Assembly (NCBI GenBank): GCA_964396385.1
Contig: CAYNFH010000118.1
Location: forward strand, 1 to 19,937
Origin: CAYNFH01 sp964396385
GTDB taxonomy: Bacteria; Armatimonadota; Chthonomonadetes; Chthonomonadales; CAJBBX01
Direction: 5' to 3'
DNA length: 19,937 nucleotides
The translations under genes and the position numbers were made by a program. This document shows, piece after piece, positions 7,209 through 14,159 of the stretch; the stretch's first letter is position 1, and each line of letters starts with the position of its first letter. Under the pieces are notes generated by a model, which ran no database searches, was not told the origin of the DNA, and worked only from the letters and a program-made list of their open reading frames with translations.

Positions 7209-7242
7209 TCCCGCCTCTTACGAAGAGGAGAGGGGCCGGGGT
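7209..7242 (+). repeat. REP-like repeat, second copy
   Basis: Contains the hairpin CCTCTT-ACG-AAGAGG (7214-7228) followed by AGAGGGGCCGGGGTG. Similar in composition and order to the element inside the regulator gene at 3403-3475. It lies ~40 bases upstream of the lipoprotein start and would be part of its leader. Confidence 0.45.
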
Positions 7243-7283
7243 GCGGTTCTGAGCGGACCCAGTTACGGTAAAAGGAGCGGACT

Positions 7284-7946
7284 ATGAAGCAGGCAGTATG
7301 GAAGGCAACCGGCGGTGTTCTCCTGGCACTCTTGATGGCCGGCTGCGGCGGCTCCGGTGGGAGCGGCGGATTAACGAACCGCAGCGTGGTGCAGGGCCGC
7401 GTCTCGATGCCCGCCTCCGGCTCGATGCCCGCGCTGACGGCGCGCGTCGCTAACACCATCGTCACCGCGCCGGTTCAAGCCGACGGCTCATTCGTGCTGA
7501 ATGGTGTGCCGTTCGGCCCTCAGACCATCCAGATCGTGGACGGCAGCAATACGGTCGTGGAAACTACTGGCGTGGACGTGAAGGATTCGACCACGGTCCT
7601 GGAGCCGCTTCCCGCGCCTACTACGTCCACACCGGGTTCCAGCGGCATCTCCGGCACGGTGTTCGAAGGGCCCATCGCGCCGGCCAGCCATCCCGGCGAT
7701 CCCAACGAGGCGCCCTTTGCCGGCGCAACGCTCCAGATTGCGCCTGCCGGCGGCGGCGCTGCGGCTCAGACCGTAACAAGCGGCGCGGACGGCACATTCT
7801 CTATCAGCCTGCCGCCCGGCCAGTATCAGATCGTGCCGCAGTCGCCCAACGGGTCCACGTTGCCCCACGCGGATCCAGTGCTGGTCACCGTGACGGCGGA
7901 CCACACCACCGTCGTGCAGATCAACTACGACACGGGCATTCGGTAG
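7284..7946 (+). CDS. Lipoprotein with carboxypeptidase-regulatory-like domain
   Basis: Encodes 220 aa; AAAAGGAG lies seven bases before the ATG. Residues 1-20 are a lipoprotein signal with lipobox LMAG-C21, followed by a Gly/Ser tether. Residues ~30-110 resemble a first beta-sandwich (QGRVSMPASG, DGSFVLNGVPFGPQTIQIVDG). Residues ~118-220 form a second, carboxypeptidase regulatory-like domain: GISGTVFEGPIAP, GADGTFSISLPPGQYQIVPQSPNG, ending in YDTGIR. The same C-terminal domain closes the protein encoded at 8564. These domains are usually rigid non-catalytic modules or adhesin-like parts at the cell surface. The gene converges with the minus-strand gene at 7965, with only 18 bases between stops. 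Specific function is unknown. Confidence 0.87.
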   Translation: MKQAVWKATGGVLLALLMAGCGGSGGSGGLTNRSVVQGRVSMPASGSMPALTARVANTIVTAPVQADGSFVLNGVPFGPQTIQIVDGSNTVVETTGVDVKDSTTVLEPLPAPTTSTPGSSGISGTVFEGPIAPASHPGDPNEAPFAGATLQIAPAGGGAAAQTVTSGADGTFSISLPPGQYQIVPQSPNGSTLPHADPVLVTVTADHTTVVQINYDTGIR

Positions 7947-7964
7947 GCCTTACACCGGGCGCTG

Positions 7965-8492
7965 CTACTTGCGGATGAACTGCTGGGGTGGGTTGGTGGG
8001 AAGCTTCAGGCCGGCTGGCAACGGCGGCAAGACTTTACTCCGGAGCACCGGACTGTTCAACCCGGTTCCATTGATGAACCTCCACACCTTGCCGCCGTCA
8101 TTGGAGATTCCTAGCTCATAGGAGCGTACTATCACCTTGCCACCCCGCAGTCCCATCACCGTCGTGCTGGGCACGACCACAAACGTGCGCTTGCCGAGCG
8201 TGTAGAAACGCCCCGGCTGGCCAACGGTAACGGCCTGAACCGTGAGCCCTTGCCGCTGCATCATGCCGGCCATGCGCTTCATCCTGCCGACCATGGAGGC
8301 GCGTCCGCCTGCTGCGGCGATGACCGTCGGATAGGTTAGGTCGGCGAGCCTGTTCCAGTCATGCTTCGCGGATGCCTGGACGAACCGTTTCGTCTGCCGC
8401 TGCACCACCGACGCGCTCGGCGCCGCGCCGGCTGAAGCGGCGGCGATGAGAATGGCCGCGGCCCCCACCATCGGTGACACACGTTGCAGCAT
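7965..8492 (-). CDS. Small secreted protein of unknown function
   Basis: Encodes 175 aa from MLQRVSPMVG. This start is chosen over the upstream ATG at 8543 because AAGGAG lies seven bases before it and a signal peptide begins directly (hydrophobic AAAILIAAASAGAA, cleavage near GAAPSA). The mature part begins with QTKRFVQASAKHDWNRLADLTYPTVI, which is suggestive of the helix start of an NTF2-like fold, and continues with strands such as RTFVVVPSTTVMGLRGGKVIVRSYELGISNDGGKVWRFING. The NTF2-like reading is only a resemblance. No catalytic motif is seen. It is divergent from the secreted gene at 8564, the two starts being 71 bp apart, so they may share control. Confidence 0.8.
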   Translation of the reverse strand: MLQRVSPMVGAAAILIAAASAGAAPSASVVQRQTKRFVQASAKHDWNRLADLTYPTVIAAAGGRASMVGRMKRMAGMMQRQGLTVQAVTVGQPGRFYTLGKRTFVVVPSTTVMGLRGGKVIVRSYELGISNDGGKVWRFINGTGLNSPVLRSKVLPPLPAGLKLPTNPPQQFIRK

Positions 8493-8563
8493 GAAGGGTC
8501 TCCTTGGCACGTAATGATGTACACTACTAATCATACCGGGCATTGGTGGACGGAGGTTAGGGC

Positions 8564-9169
8564 ATGAAAAGAGTGATGGAGAGCGCAGCTGTCCCTTTGC
8601 TTGTTGCCGTCCTTGCCGCCGCCACCTTCGACGCGCTCGCTCAGGGTCCGCAGTCGCCTTCTCCTCCGGCCGGCGGCCGGGTTGCGGGCCAGGGCGCTCA
8701 AGCCACCGCCACAGTGGTGCACCCTTTCAAGCGCGCAGCTTCGGTGCGCAGGAGGAGACCCCTCCGGCAGGTTCCACACGTGGTGCCCCGGCCCGGCTCG
8801 ACTGGACTGGAAGGACGGGGTCGCCAGGGACCTTCCATAAAGCCGGCGCGCCACGCTGCCGCCACCGGAATCCAAGGAGAGGCGGTGCTCTGGCCCATCG
8901 CGCCCACTTCGCGCCCCGGAGAGCCGGACTCGCGGCCCGTACCCAACGCGACTATCGTGGTCCGCCGGGCTTCGGGTACCGAGGTTTTCCGGCAGAGAGC
9001 CGACTCGCTCGGCCGGTTCCACATTTCACTTGCCCCTGGATCTTACGTGGTGAGCATCGCCTCACCGAATACTGGCAACGTTATGCCCCGGCCAATTCCG
9101 CAGAGCGTCACGCTCTCACCCGGTGATACCGCCCACGTCCGTCTGACCCTGGACTCCGGTATCCGGTAG
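8564..9169 (+). CDS. Secreted protein with carboxypeptidase-regulatory-like C-terminal domain
   Basis: Encodes 201 aa; GGAGG lies seven bases before the ATG. A signal peptide (MKRVMESAAVPLLVAVLAAATFDALAQ) precedes a ~75-residue Pro/Arg-rich low-complexity stretch. Residues ~105-201 form a domain (GIQGEAVLWPIAPTSRPGEP, DSLGRFHISLAPGSYVVSIASPN, ending in LDSGIR) that matches the C-terminal domain of the lipoprotein at 7284 along its length, including PIAP.S.PG.P, F.ISL.PG.Y, SPN and D.GIR. It is probably exported and non-catalytic. The exported protein gene at 9313 follows after 143 bases without a clear terminator, so co-transcription is possible. Confidence 0.85.
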   Translation: MKRVMESAAVPLLVAVLAAATFDALAQGPQSPSPPAGGRVAGQGAQATATVVHPFKRAASVRRRRPLRQVPHVVPRPGSTGLEGRGRQGPSIKPARHAAATGIQGEAVLWPIAPTSRPGEPDSRPVPNATIVVRRASGTEVFRQRADSLGRFHISLAPGSYVVSIASPNTGNVMPRPIPQSVTLSPGDTAHVRLTLDSGIR

Positions 9170-9312
9170 GTCGAGTCCGGCCCCGGCTCACTTTTAGCGC
9201 AAGGATTCCGCCCGGCGGGCACCGAATAAGCTGGGTACGCGGCGCCCGTTCCCATCGTGGGCCGCTCCGTCTACCTCAACCAAAGAACGTCACCCCCGAA
9301 AGGATCACGCGG

Positions 9313-10056
9313 ATGAAGACGAGGCGTACGTTCGCCCTCTTCGTGCTTGCAGCGCCATTTGCCCTTGCGGCGCCCGCCGTGGCGCAGTTCCCGCCGGGCG
9401 CCGCACCGCGCGCTATGTCGCCGGCGCGAGCCGAAATGATGCGCAAGGTTACTACACTTCGCAATCTGCGCCGCATCCAGGCTGCGCACCTCACAGCGGC
9501 CGACATCGCGGCCGCTCTGCCGATCCTTAAAGCGATCCGCGAAGAGGACCGCAAGGTCGCCGCGCGCGCCGAGGTGGAGCTGGACAGGCAGATCCACGCT
9601 CTGCTGGCGGCCGGACCGGACACAACCGTTCCCAACTCTGCCCCCAGTCCGGCCCTCGAGCAGACAGCGGCGCAGGCGCGTGCCGAGCAGCAGAAGCAGT
9701 GGGATTCCCTTGCCAATGCCATCGGCGCACAAAAGGTAAGAGATCTCCAGACGCTGATGGGGCATGCGCCTCCCTCGCCCGCCTCCGCCCCCGCGCCCGG
9801 TGCGCAGACAAAACCCGGCGGCGGTCCGCCCGTGCCAACCGGCCAGGCGGGTTCCATCGGTTCCGGCCCAAAGGGCAAGGCGCCGGATGCGGCGGGCCCC
9901 GGAACGCCGGTCATCCCCACGCCTTCCGCCGCGGCCGCACCCGTCTTATACCCGGGCACCAACGGGAGGCCCTCCCCGCTCTACGGACCGCCCATCCCGC
10001 TGGATGAGCTTATTGACCTGCTCCAGCAGAAGCTAGATGCCATGCAGGCCAAATAA
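9313..10056 (+). CDS. Exported Ala/Pro-rich protein of unknown function
   Basis: Encodes 247 aa with a Sec signal peptide (MKTRRTFALFVLAAPFALAAPAVAQ). GAAAGGA-type ribosome-binding sequence (GAAAGGA, 9298-9304) lies eight bases before the ATG. Residues ~35-130 are charged and strongly helical (MSPARAEMMRKVTTLRNLRR, ADIAAALPILKAIREEDRKV, EQTAAQARAEQQKQWDSLAN), suggesting a helical or coiled-coil periplasmic domain. Residues ~148-225 are Pro/Gly/Ala-rich and probably disordered, and the C-terminus is PLDELIDLLQQKLDAMQAK, a short amphipathic helix. I do not recognise the family. A strong terminator follows. Confidence 0.8.
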   Translation: MKTRRTFALFVLAAPFALAAPAVAQFPPGAAPRAMSPARAEMMRKVTTLRNLRRIQAAHLTAADIAAALPILKAIREEDRKVAARAEVELDRQIHALLAAGPDTTVPNSAPSPALEQTAAQARAEQQKQWDSLANAIGAQKVRDLQTLMGHAPPSPASAPAPGAQTKPGGGPPVPTGQAGSIGSGPKGKAPDAAGPGTPVIPTPSAAAAPVLYPGTNGRPSPLYGPPIPLDELIDLLQQKLDAMQAK

Positions 10057-10077
10057 AACCCTGGTGTGGAGCTGAGA

Positions 10078-10112
10078 AATCGAAAGGGCCGCTCACCGCG
10101 GCCCTTTCGATT
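10078..10112. terminator. Bidirectional terminator between convergent genes
   Basis: A perfect 15-bp stem (AATCGAAAGGGCCGC at 10078-10092 with 10098-10112, loop TCACC). It serves the exported-protein gene ending at 10056 and the minus-strand gene ending at 10138. It has A-rich and T-rich flanks in the lower stem and TTCTCT on the plus side. Confidence 0.85.
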
Positions 10113-10137
10113 CTCTGTCGCGAGGTTACAAACCGCG

Positions 10138-11661
10138 TCAGATGCCGTTTGCGAAGTACGAATCCCAGATGTTTCCGGCGATGTCAGACACCTCGTTGAC
10201 GGCCCAGAAGGAGCCATTCGTCGGGTCCTGGGACACCTGCGAGTAGTCGCCCCACCGGCCGTCCGTATACGCCACCGTGCCAAACGCAACAATAACCCCC
10301 GTACCTTCGAAGGTACCGGGATTCTTCGCGAACGCCATGGACGGGAAGCCTGTAGTGGGGTCGAAGAACGACGTCGACCACGTGGCGTAGACGTTGCCGC
10401 TCCCATCCACGTCCACGGACGGGTTCCAGTCATTCGAAGGCCCGTTGACGTAGAAGAGGCTCGTGGTGACGGCGCCCGTTGCCGTGTCGATCTTGACCAG
10501 CTTGTTGAGCGGGAACCCTACCGCGTGGGCGGCTATGAGGATAGTGTCTCCACTGAATCCGGTTGTACGCCACTGCGCGCTGGCCATCTGGAACCGGCCG
10601 TCCAGCGCGTCCATGGTCGCAGTTGTCCCTGGCTGGCGCGCCCTGGACGGAGGAGCCCACGCGCCCTCGTTGACAAAGAACAGAGTCAACTGAGGCGGAA
10701 TGCCGCCCTCCGTCAGCCGGTAGAGCGAGTCCGTGCCGTTCGTATTGCTGGCGGCGATGAGCCAGGCATAGATGTTCTCGTCCCTCACGTTCGGGGGCAT
10801 GAGCGTGCCGTTGAGTCCGTTGAAATACCAGAAGGTCAGCCCTCGGCCGTTGTAGACCCGCGCCTTGGGCCATTCCTCGAGGAACGCATACTTGAACCCG
10901 CCTGTCCGGTGGAACATGTTTGCCGTGACGATAATGCTGTCCTGGGTCTGGCCGACGTGCTGGTAGTCAACGAAGTCATCCGCTTCGGTGAAGCTGAGCG
11001 ACCGCGGATTGGTCCGGTAGATCCACCAGGGGCCCGTGGCATCGCCGCTCTGCGAAGCGCAGATGCTCCAAAACTGCGTCCCGGCGTTGGTCTCGAACTG
11101 CGTAATGGTAACAATGAACCGGTCCTGAACGGCGTCGTATTGGACAGCCGGGTCGAACCCGGACTGGCCGAGTGGGTCGCCAACAAATGCGCGCTGCGGC
11201 GTGGTCGCCAAAAGGATGCCCGTACCGGTGTCGTAAACGTTGATGACGCTGTTGACGCCCTCAACAAACTGACCGATGCCTGCGGCGCCGTTAGTGTCCG
11301 GGGGTATCCAGTTGGTTTCCGGGTCGCCGAACTCCTGCTCGCCCTGAAACACGGTCAGGTTGCTTACGGGAGGGTTCATCGTGGGCCCGCCGTCGGTCGG
11401 CTTGGACTGACTGATCAAGCCGCCGTTGGCGATGCCGGTAGACCCTATGGGTACAACCTGCGCGGCCGAGGGCGCGGCGGGAGCTACTCCCAATTGGTTC
11501 GGGAATACTTGCGAAATGGGCTGGTCGGCAGTCGCCGCCAGGCCATTGATCGTAGAGACAGGTTGCAACTGAGCCATGGCGGCGCCGGCCAGGCATATTG
11601 TCAACAACCCGACTATACTGGTCTTGCTCAGTTGCTTAGTAAAGTCGTTCCGGTGTTGCAT
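10138..11661 (-). CDS. Exported PPDTxGAxG-type protein, possibly sialidase/propeller-like
   Basis: Encodes 507 aa from MQHRNDFTKQ. This start has GGAAGGAG nine bases upstream; the in-frame ATG at 11685 lies upstream of that site and is less likely. The signal peptide spans residues 1-30 (hydrophobic IVGLLTICLAGAAMA). Key segments are NWIPPDTNGAAGIGQFVEGVN (about 118-137), VNSVINVYD, DPAVQYDAVQDRFIVT, DYQHVGQTQDSIIVTANMF and, near the end, GRWGDYSQVSQDPTNGSFWAVNE. This pattern is known from many uncharacterised secreted bacterial proteins with probable propeller folds; it is usually annotated as hypothetical. No sorting tail such as PEP-CTERM or Por is seen. A terminator is shared with the convergent upstream gene. 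Confidence 0.85.
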   Translation of the reverse strand: MQHRNDFTKQLSKTSIVGLLTICLAGAAMAQLQPVSTINGLAATADQPISQVFPNQLGVAPAAPSAAQVVPIGSTGIANGGLISQSKPTDGGPTMNPPVSNLTVFQGEQEFGDPETNWIPPDTNGAAGIGQFVEGVNSVINVYDTGTGILLATTPQRAFVGDPLGQSGFDPAVQYDAVQDRFIVTITQFETNAGTQFWSICASQSGDATGPWWIYRTNPRSLSFTEADDFVDYQHVGQTQDSIIVTANMFHRTGGFKYAFLEEWPKARVYNGRGLTFWYFNGLNGTLMPPNVRDENIYAWLIAASNTNGTDSLYRLTEGGIPPQLTLFFVNEGAWAPPSRARQPGTTATMDALDGRFQMASAQWRTTGFSGDTILIAAHAVGFPLNKLVKIDTATGAVTTSLFYVNGPSNDWNPSVDVDGSGNVYATWSTSFFDPTTGFPSMAFAKNPGTFEGTGVIVAFGTVAYTDGRWGDYSQVSQDPTNGSFWAVNEVSDIAGNIWDSYFANGI

Positions 11662-11783
11662 TCTTTCGATCTCCTTCCCCAACACGGGGGTGTCTACGAG
11701 ACCAGCTTAGATCGTGCATGAGTCCGGGAGCTCCTGGCGGTTGGCTACTCCTCCGGCGACGTGCGCCCGAGGCCCATGCCCTT

Positions 11784-11862
11784 GCAACGGCTTGACTCTC
11801 GCGCCATACGCGGGACTGCCACTATTGGCATCCCGCCCGGCGCGCAACGGCTTGACTCTTGC
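11784..11862. repeat. Twin 19-bp direct repeats flanking a palindrome
   Basis: GCAACGGCTTGACTCTCGC (11784-11802) recurs as GCAACGGCTTGACTCTTGC (11844-11862), 18/19 identical, 60 bp apart. Between them is the hairpin GCGGGACTGCCA-CTAT-TGGCATCCCGC (11810-11836, one bulged base). The second copy is itself flanked by GCGCAA and TTGCGC. Looks like a small non-coding repeat (REP/MITE-like); only one instance is visible. Confidence 0.6.
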
Positions 11863-11991
11863 GCAGGTCCTCCTACATAGGCAGTCTCTCCTTTTCTGTC
11901 TCGGGCGCCGCCTTCGGTCTCCCCGCCCATCGGCGGACGGGGCGCGGCAACCCACATTGGCCCTCTTCGCGCTTATTGGGCCGTATCCTGC

Positions 11992-12024
11992 TAAGAGAAA
12001 GATAAAGATTCTCTAAAGATTTTG
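11992..12024 (+). promoter_or_regulatory. A/T-rich 11-bp-periodic direct repeats upstream of the HAF gene
   Basis: TAAGAGAAAGA, TAAAGATTCTC and TAAAGATTTTG follow each other at 11-bp spacing, with TAAAGATT exactly repeated at 12003 and 12014. An AGAGAA/TTCTCT inverted repeat (11994-12014) overlaps. It stands out as the most A/T-rich stretch of the gap. It may be an operator or UP-like element, about 190 bp before the HAF gene. Confidence 0.35.
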
Positions 12025-12215
12025 CGTTCGCCCGCTTCCGGGCGCCTACCACCGGGGACTGAAGCCGCCCGGCTCGCAGGAGCCACCCTCAGAATACGCG
12101 AAAGGCGTGGCCGAAAGCGTGTCCGAACGCGGAGGGATTTGCCGTTCTGTGGGCGAATATGCGTCAAATGCCGGCCGGGCCGCCGCAGAACACTTTAACG
12201 GAGGAGTGAGCAATC

Positions 12216-14090
12216 ATGCGGATCTACGTGGGCCGTCTGCTGTGGCTGGCGGCGGCGCTTCTCGCCTTGTGTACCTGTCCCCCACCTTGCACGGCGCAGG
12301 GATACCTGCTTCAGGACCTCGGCGCCCTCTCCGGAAGCAGCTACGCGCTCAGCGTGAGCGCCAACGGACTCGTTACCGGCGTGACCGGCACGGCCAGTGG
12401 CAACAATCACGGCTTCCTGTTCAATGGCGCCAGCATGCTGGACCTCGGCACGCTGGGCGGCCTGGAAAGCGCCGGGTACGGTGTCAATGGCACGGGCAAG
12501 GTTGCGGGATGGTCCGACCTATCCGGCGGCGCCGGTCCGCATGCCATCCGGGCCAGCGGGACTTCCCTCACAGACCTTGGCACCCTGGGCGGCTCGACCA
12601 GCACCGCCCAGGCCATCAACGACACGGGGCAGATAACCGGCTATGCGGACGTCCCGGGGAATACCGCCCAGCACGCATTCCTCTTCAACCCTTCCAACAG
12701 CTCCCTCACAGACCTCTCTACTCTGGGCGGACCGAACAGCCACGGCTTCGCCATCAACCGCAACGGAGTAGTCTCAGGCGACTCCCAGACAACCGGCAGC
12801 GTGAACTACCACGCCGTGATATTTGACGGCGCGACCAAGCTGGACCTCCTCACCCTGGGCGGCGCTAACAGCCGCGCGTTGGGCATTGACGACAGCAAGG
12901 ATGTCGTAGGTGAGTCGGATGTCAACACCACCGCGGGAACCACCACGCATGCGTTCCTGTACCGCGGCGCAGGACCCATGCGCGACCTCGGCACGCTCGG
13001 CGGCAACGAAAGCCACGCTTTTGGCATCAACAACCGCGGGTGGATAGTAGGTATGGCTGCGGACTCGACTACACTCCGCGCGTGTGTTTGGGACGGCAAC
13101 GGCGCCATTCGCGCGCTGCGGAACCTGGTGCCGCCCTTGAGCACTTTGGATCTCGCAGACGCGGAGGGGATCAACGACAGCGGCCAGATCTGCGGCGCCA
13201 TGAACTTAACCGGCGGCGCCACCCACGCCTTCCTGCTCACGCCTGTCCGCCCGCACGTGCTCTGGAGCAACAACTCCAACAGCCAGATCTCCCTCTGGAG
13301 CATCACCCAGCCCGGCGTGCTCACGTACGCTAACTACGGCCCCTACCCCGGCTGGCAGGCTATCTCCATCGCCACCGGCGGATCGGACGGCAAGCCGCGC
13401 ATCCTCTGGCGCAATGTGGACGGGCGAATCTCCCTCTGGACCGTGAACCTGGACGGCTCCTTCACCAACGATGACTACGGCCCTTACTCCGGCTGGCAGG
13501 CACAGCAGGTGGTGGTGGGCGCGGATAACAAGCCGCGTATCCTCTGGGTGAACGCGAACGGGCGAATCTCCCTCTGGACCATCAATGCGCCCGGCACCTT
13601 CACCTACGACGACTACGGCCCCTTCACCGGCTGGAGCGCCAGAACCATCGCCATCGGTCCGGACAATCTCCCGCGAGTGCTGTGGGTCCACCAGGCTACG
13701 CAGAAGATCTCCTTCTGGACCGTCACCGCCCCGGCAACCTTCTCTTACAATGACTACGGGCCGTACGCTGGATGGACCGCCAATGCTCTCGCGATAGGTG
13801 GAGACGGTAAGCCCCGCATCCTGTGGGTGCGCAGCGCGGACCAGAAGGTATCTCTCTGGACCGTAAGCTCGAACGGGAGCTTCACCACGGACGACTACGG
13901 GCCGTTCTCCGGCTGGATCCCGCTGGAGCTGGCCGTGGGCTACGACAACCAGCCGCGCATCCTCTGGCAGAACACAAGCACTCTCCAGTACTCGCTCTGG
14001 AGCATCTACGCACCCGGCGCGCTCACGTACGAGAACTACGGCCCCATCAGCGGCTGGACCCCGGTAGGAATGACAGGCGGGATAGAATGA
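12216..14090 (+). CDS. Exported HAF-repeat protein with C-terminal SLW repeat array
   Basis: Encodes 624 aa; GGAGGAG lies nine bases before the ATG. The signal peptide spans residues 1-28 (MRIYVGRLLWLAAALLALCT...CTAQ). Residues ~31-345 contain about seven HAF-type repeats of ~40-50 residues (DLGTLGG..., A.GIN..G.VVG, HAFLF), a family of extracellular repeats with propeller-like predictions. Residues 347-624 contain six repeats of ~46 residues with the pattern PRILW.N..GRISLWT, G.FT.DDYGP, GW, IAIG.DNK, suggesting a second, six-unit propeller or tectonin-like module. No catalytic domain is seen. It is likely surface or secreted; the two arrays may bind carbohydrate or protein, which is speculative. 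Its TGA stop lies at the edge of the repeat element before glgC, 69 bases ahead of that start. Confidence 0.92.
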   Translation: MRIYVGRLLWLAAALLALCTCPPPCTAQGYLLQDLGALSGSSYALSVSANGLVTGVTGTASGNNHGFLFNGASMLDLGTLGGLESAGYGVNGTGKVAGWSDLSGGAGPHAIRASGTSLTDLGTLGGSTSTAQAINDTGQITGYADVPGNTAQHAFLFNPSNSSLTDLSTLGGPNSHGFAINRNGVVSGDSQTTGSVNYHAVIFDGATKLDLLTLGGANSRALGIDDSKDVVGESDVNTTAGTTTHAFLYRGAGPMRDLGTLGGNESHAFGINNRGWIVGMAADSTTLRACVWDGNGAIRALRNLVPPLSTLDLADAEGINDSGQICGAMNLTGGATHAFLLTPVRPHVLWSNNSNSQISLWSITQPGVLTYANYGPYPGWQAISIATGGSDGKPRILWRNVDGRISLWTVNLDGSFTNDDYGPYSGWQAQQVVVGADNKPRILWVNANGRISLWTINAPGTFTYDDYGPFTGWSARTIAIGPDNLPRVLWVHQATQKISFWTVTAPATFSYNDYGPYAGWTANALAIGGDGKPRILWVRSADQKVSLWTVSSNGSFTTDDYGPFSGWIPLELAVGYDNQPRILWQNTSTLQYSLWSIYAPGALTYENYGPISGWTPVGMTGGIE

Positions 14091-14149
14091 CGGTGGACGG
14101 TGGACGGACGGTATCCGGGTCCGTCTTCCGTCACCCGTCTTCGGTCCCC
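14088..14149. repeat. Inverted 7-mer array, element A
   Basis: The left arm (14088-14111) repeats GACGGTG/GACGGAC; the right arm (14121-14149), read on the minus strand, repeats GAAGACG and GGTGACG. Period 7 in both arms, with a short spacer around TATCCGGGT. It begins on the stop codon of the HAF gene and ends next to the glgC ribosome-binding site, so any read-through transcript would carry an imperfect hairpin. Confidence 0.6.
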
Positions 14150-14159
14150 GGAGCGAACT

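Larger units (their letters stand above)
11662..12215. other. 554-bp repeat-rich intergenic region
   Basis: Divergent gap between the minus-strand exported protein and the HAF-repeat gene. It holds the twin repeat with central palindrome (11784-11862), an 11-bp-periodic A/T-rich motif (11992-12024), a hairpin CGCCCG-CTTC-CGGGCG (12029-12044) and repeated CGAAAGCGTG-like words (12098-12125). No plausible protein gene with a ribosome-binding site was found. Promoters for both flanking genes must lie here. Confidence 0.6.

Noticed and set aside
8511..8534. GTAATGATG near 8511 resembling the propeller promoter word
   Set aside because: Only one partial word, without the second 11-bp repeat or a -10 box at the right distance, so it is not counted as a SARP-type site.
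8493..8543. Upstream ATG for the small secreted protein
   Set aside because: It would place 17 polar residues before a clear signal peptide, and the ribosome-binding site AAGGAG lies inside this stretch and points to the start at 8492.
11662..11685. Upstream ATG for the PPDTxGAxG protein
   Set aside because: The GGAAGGAG ribosome-binding site lies downstream of this ATG and is correctly spaced for the start at 11661.
10066..11721. 551-codon open frame on the plus strand
   Set aside because: Antisense to the exported PPDTxGAxG protein; no signal sequence, recognisable motif or ribosome-binding site.
12107..12826. Plus-strand frame overlapping the start of the HAF gene
   Set aside because: No ribosome-binding site; most of it overlaps the well-supported HAF gene in another frame and its protein is Arg/Gln/His-rich without motif.
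14100..14159. ATG start for glgC at 14100
   Set aside because: It would translate repeat element A into residues with no family counterpart; the GTG at 14160 has GGAG six bases upstream and gives the usual length.
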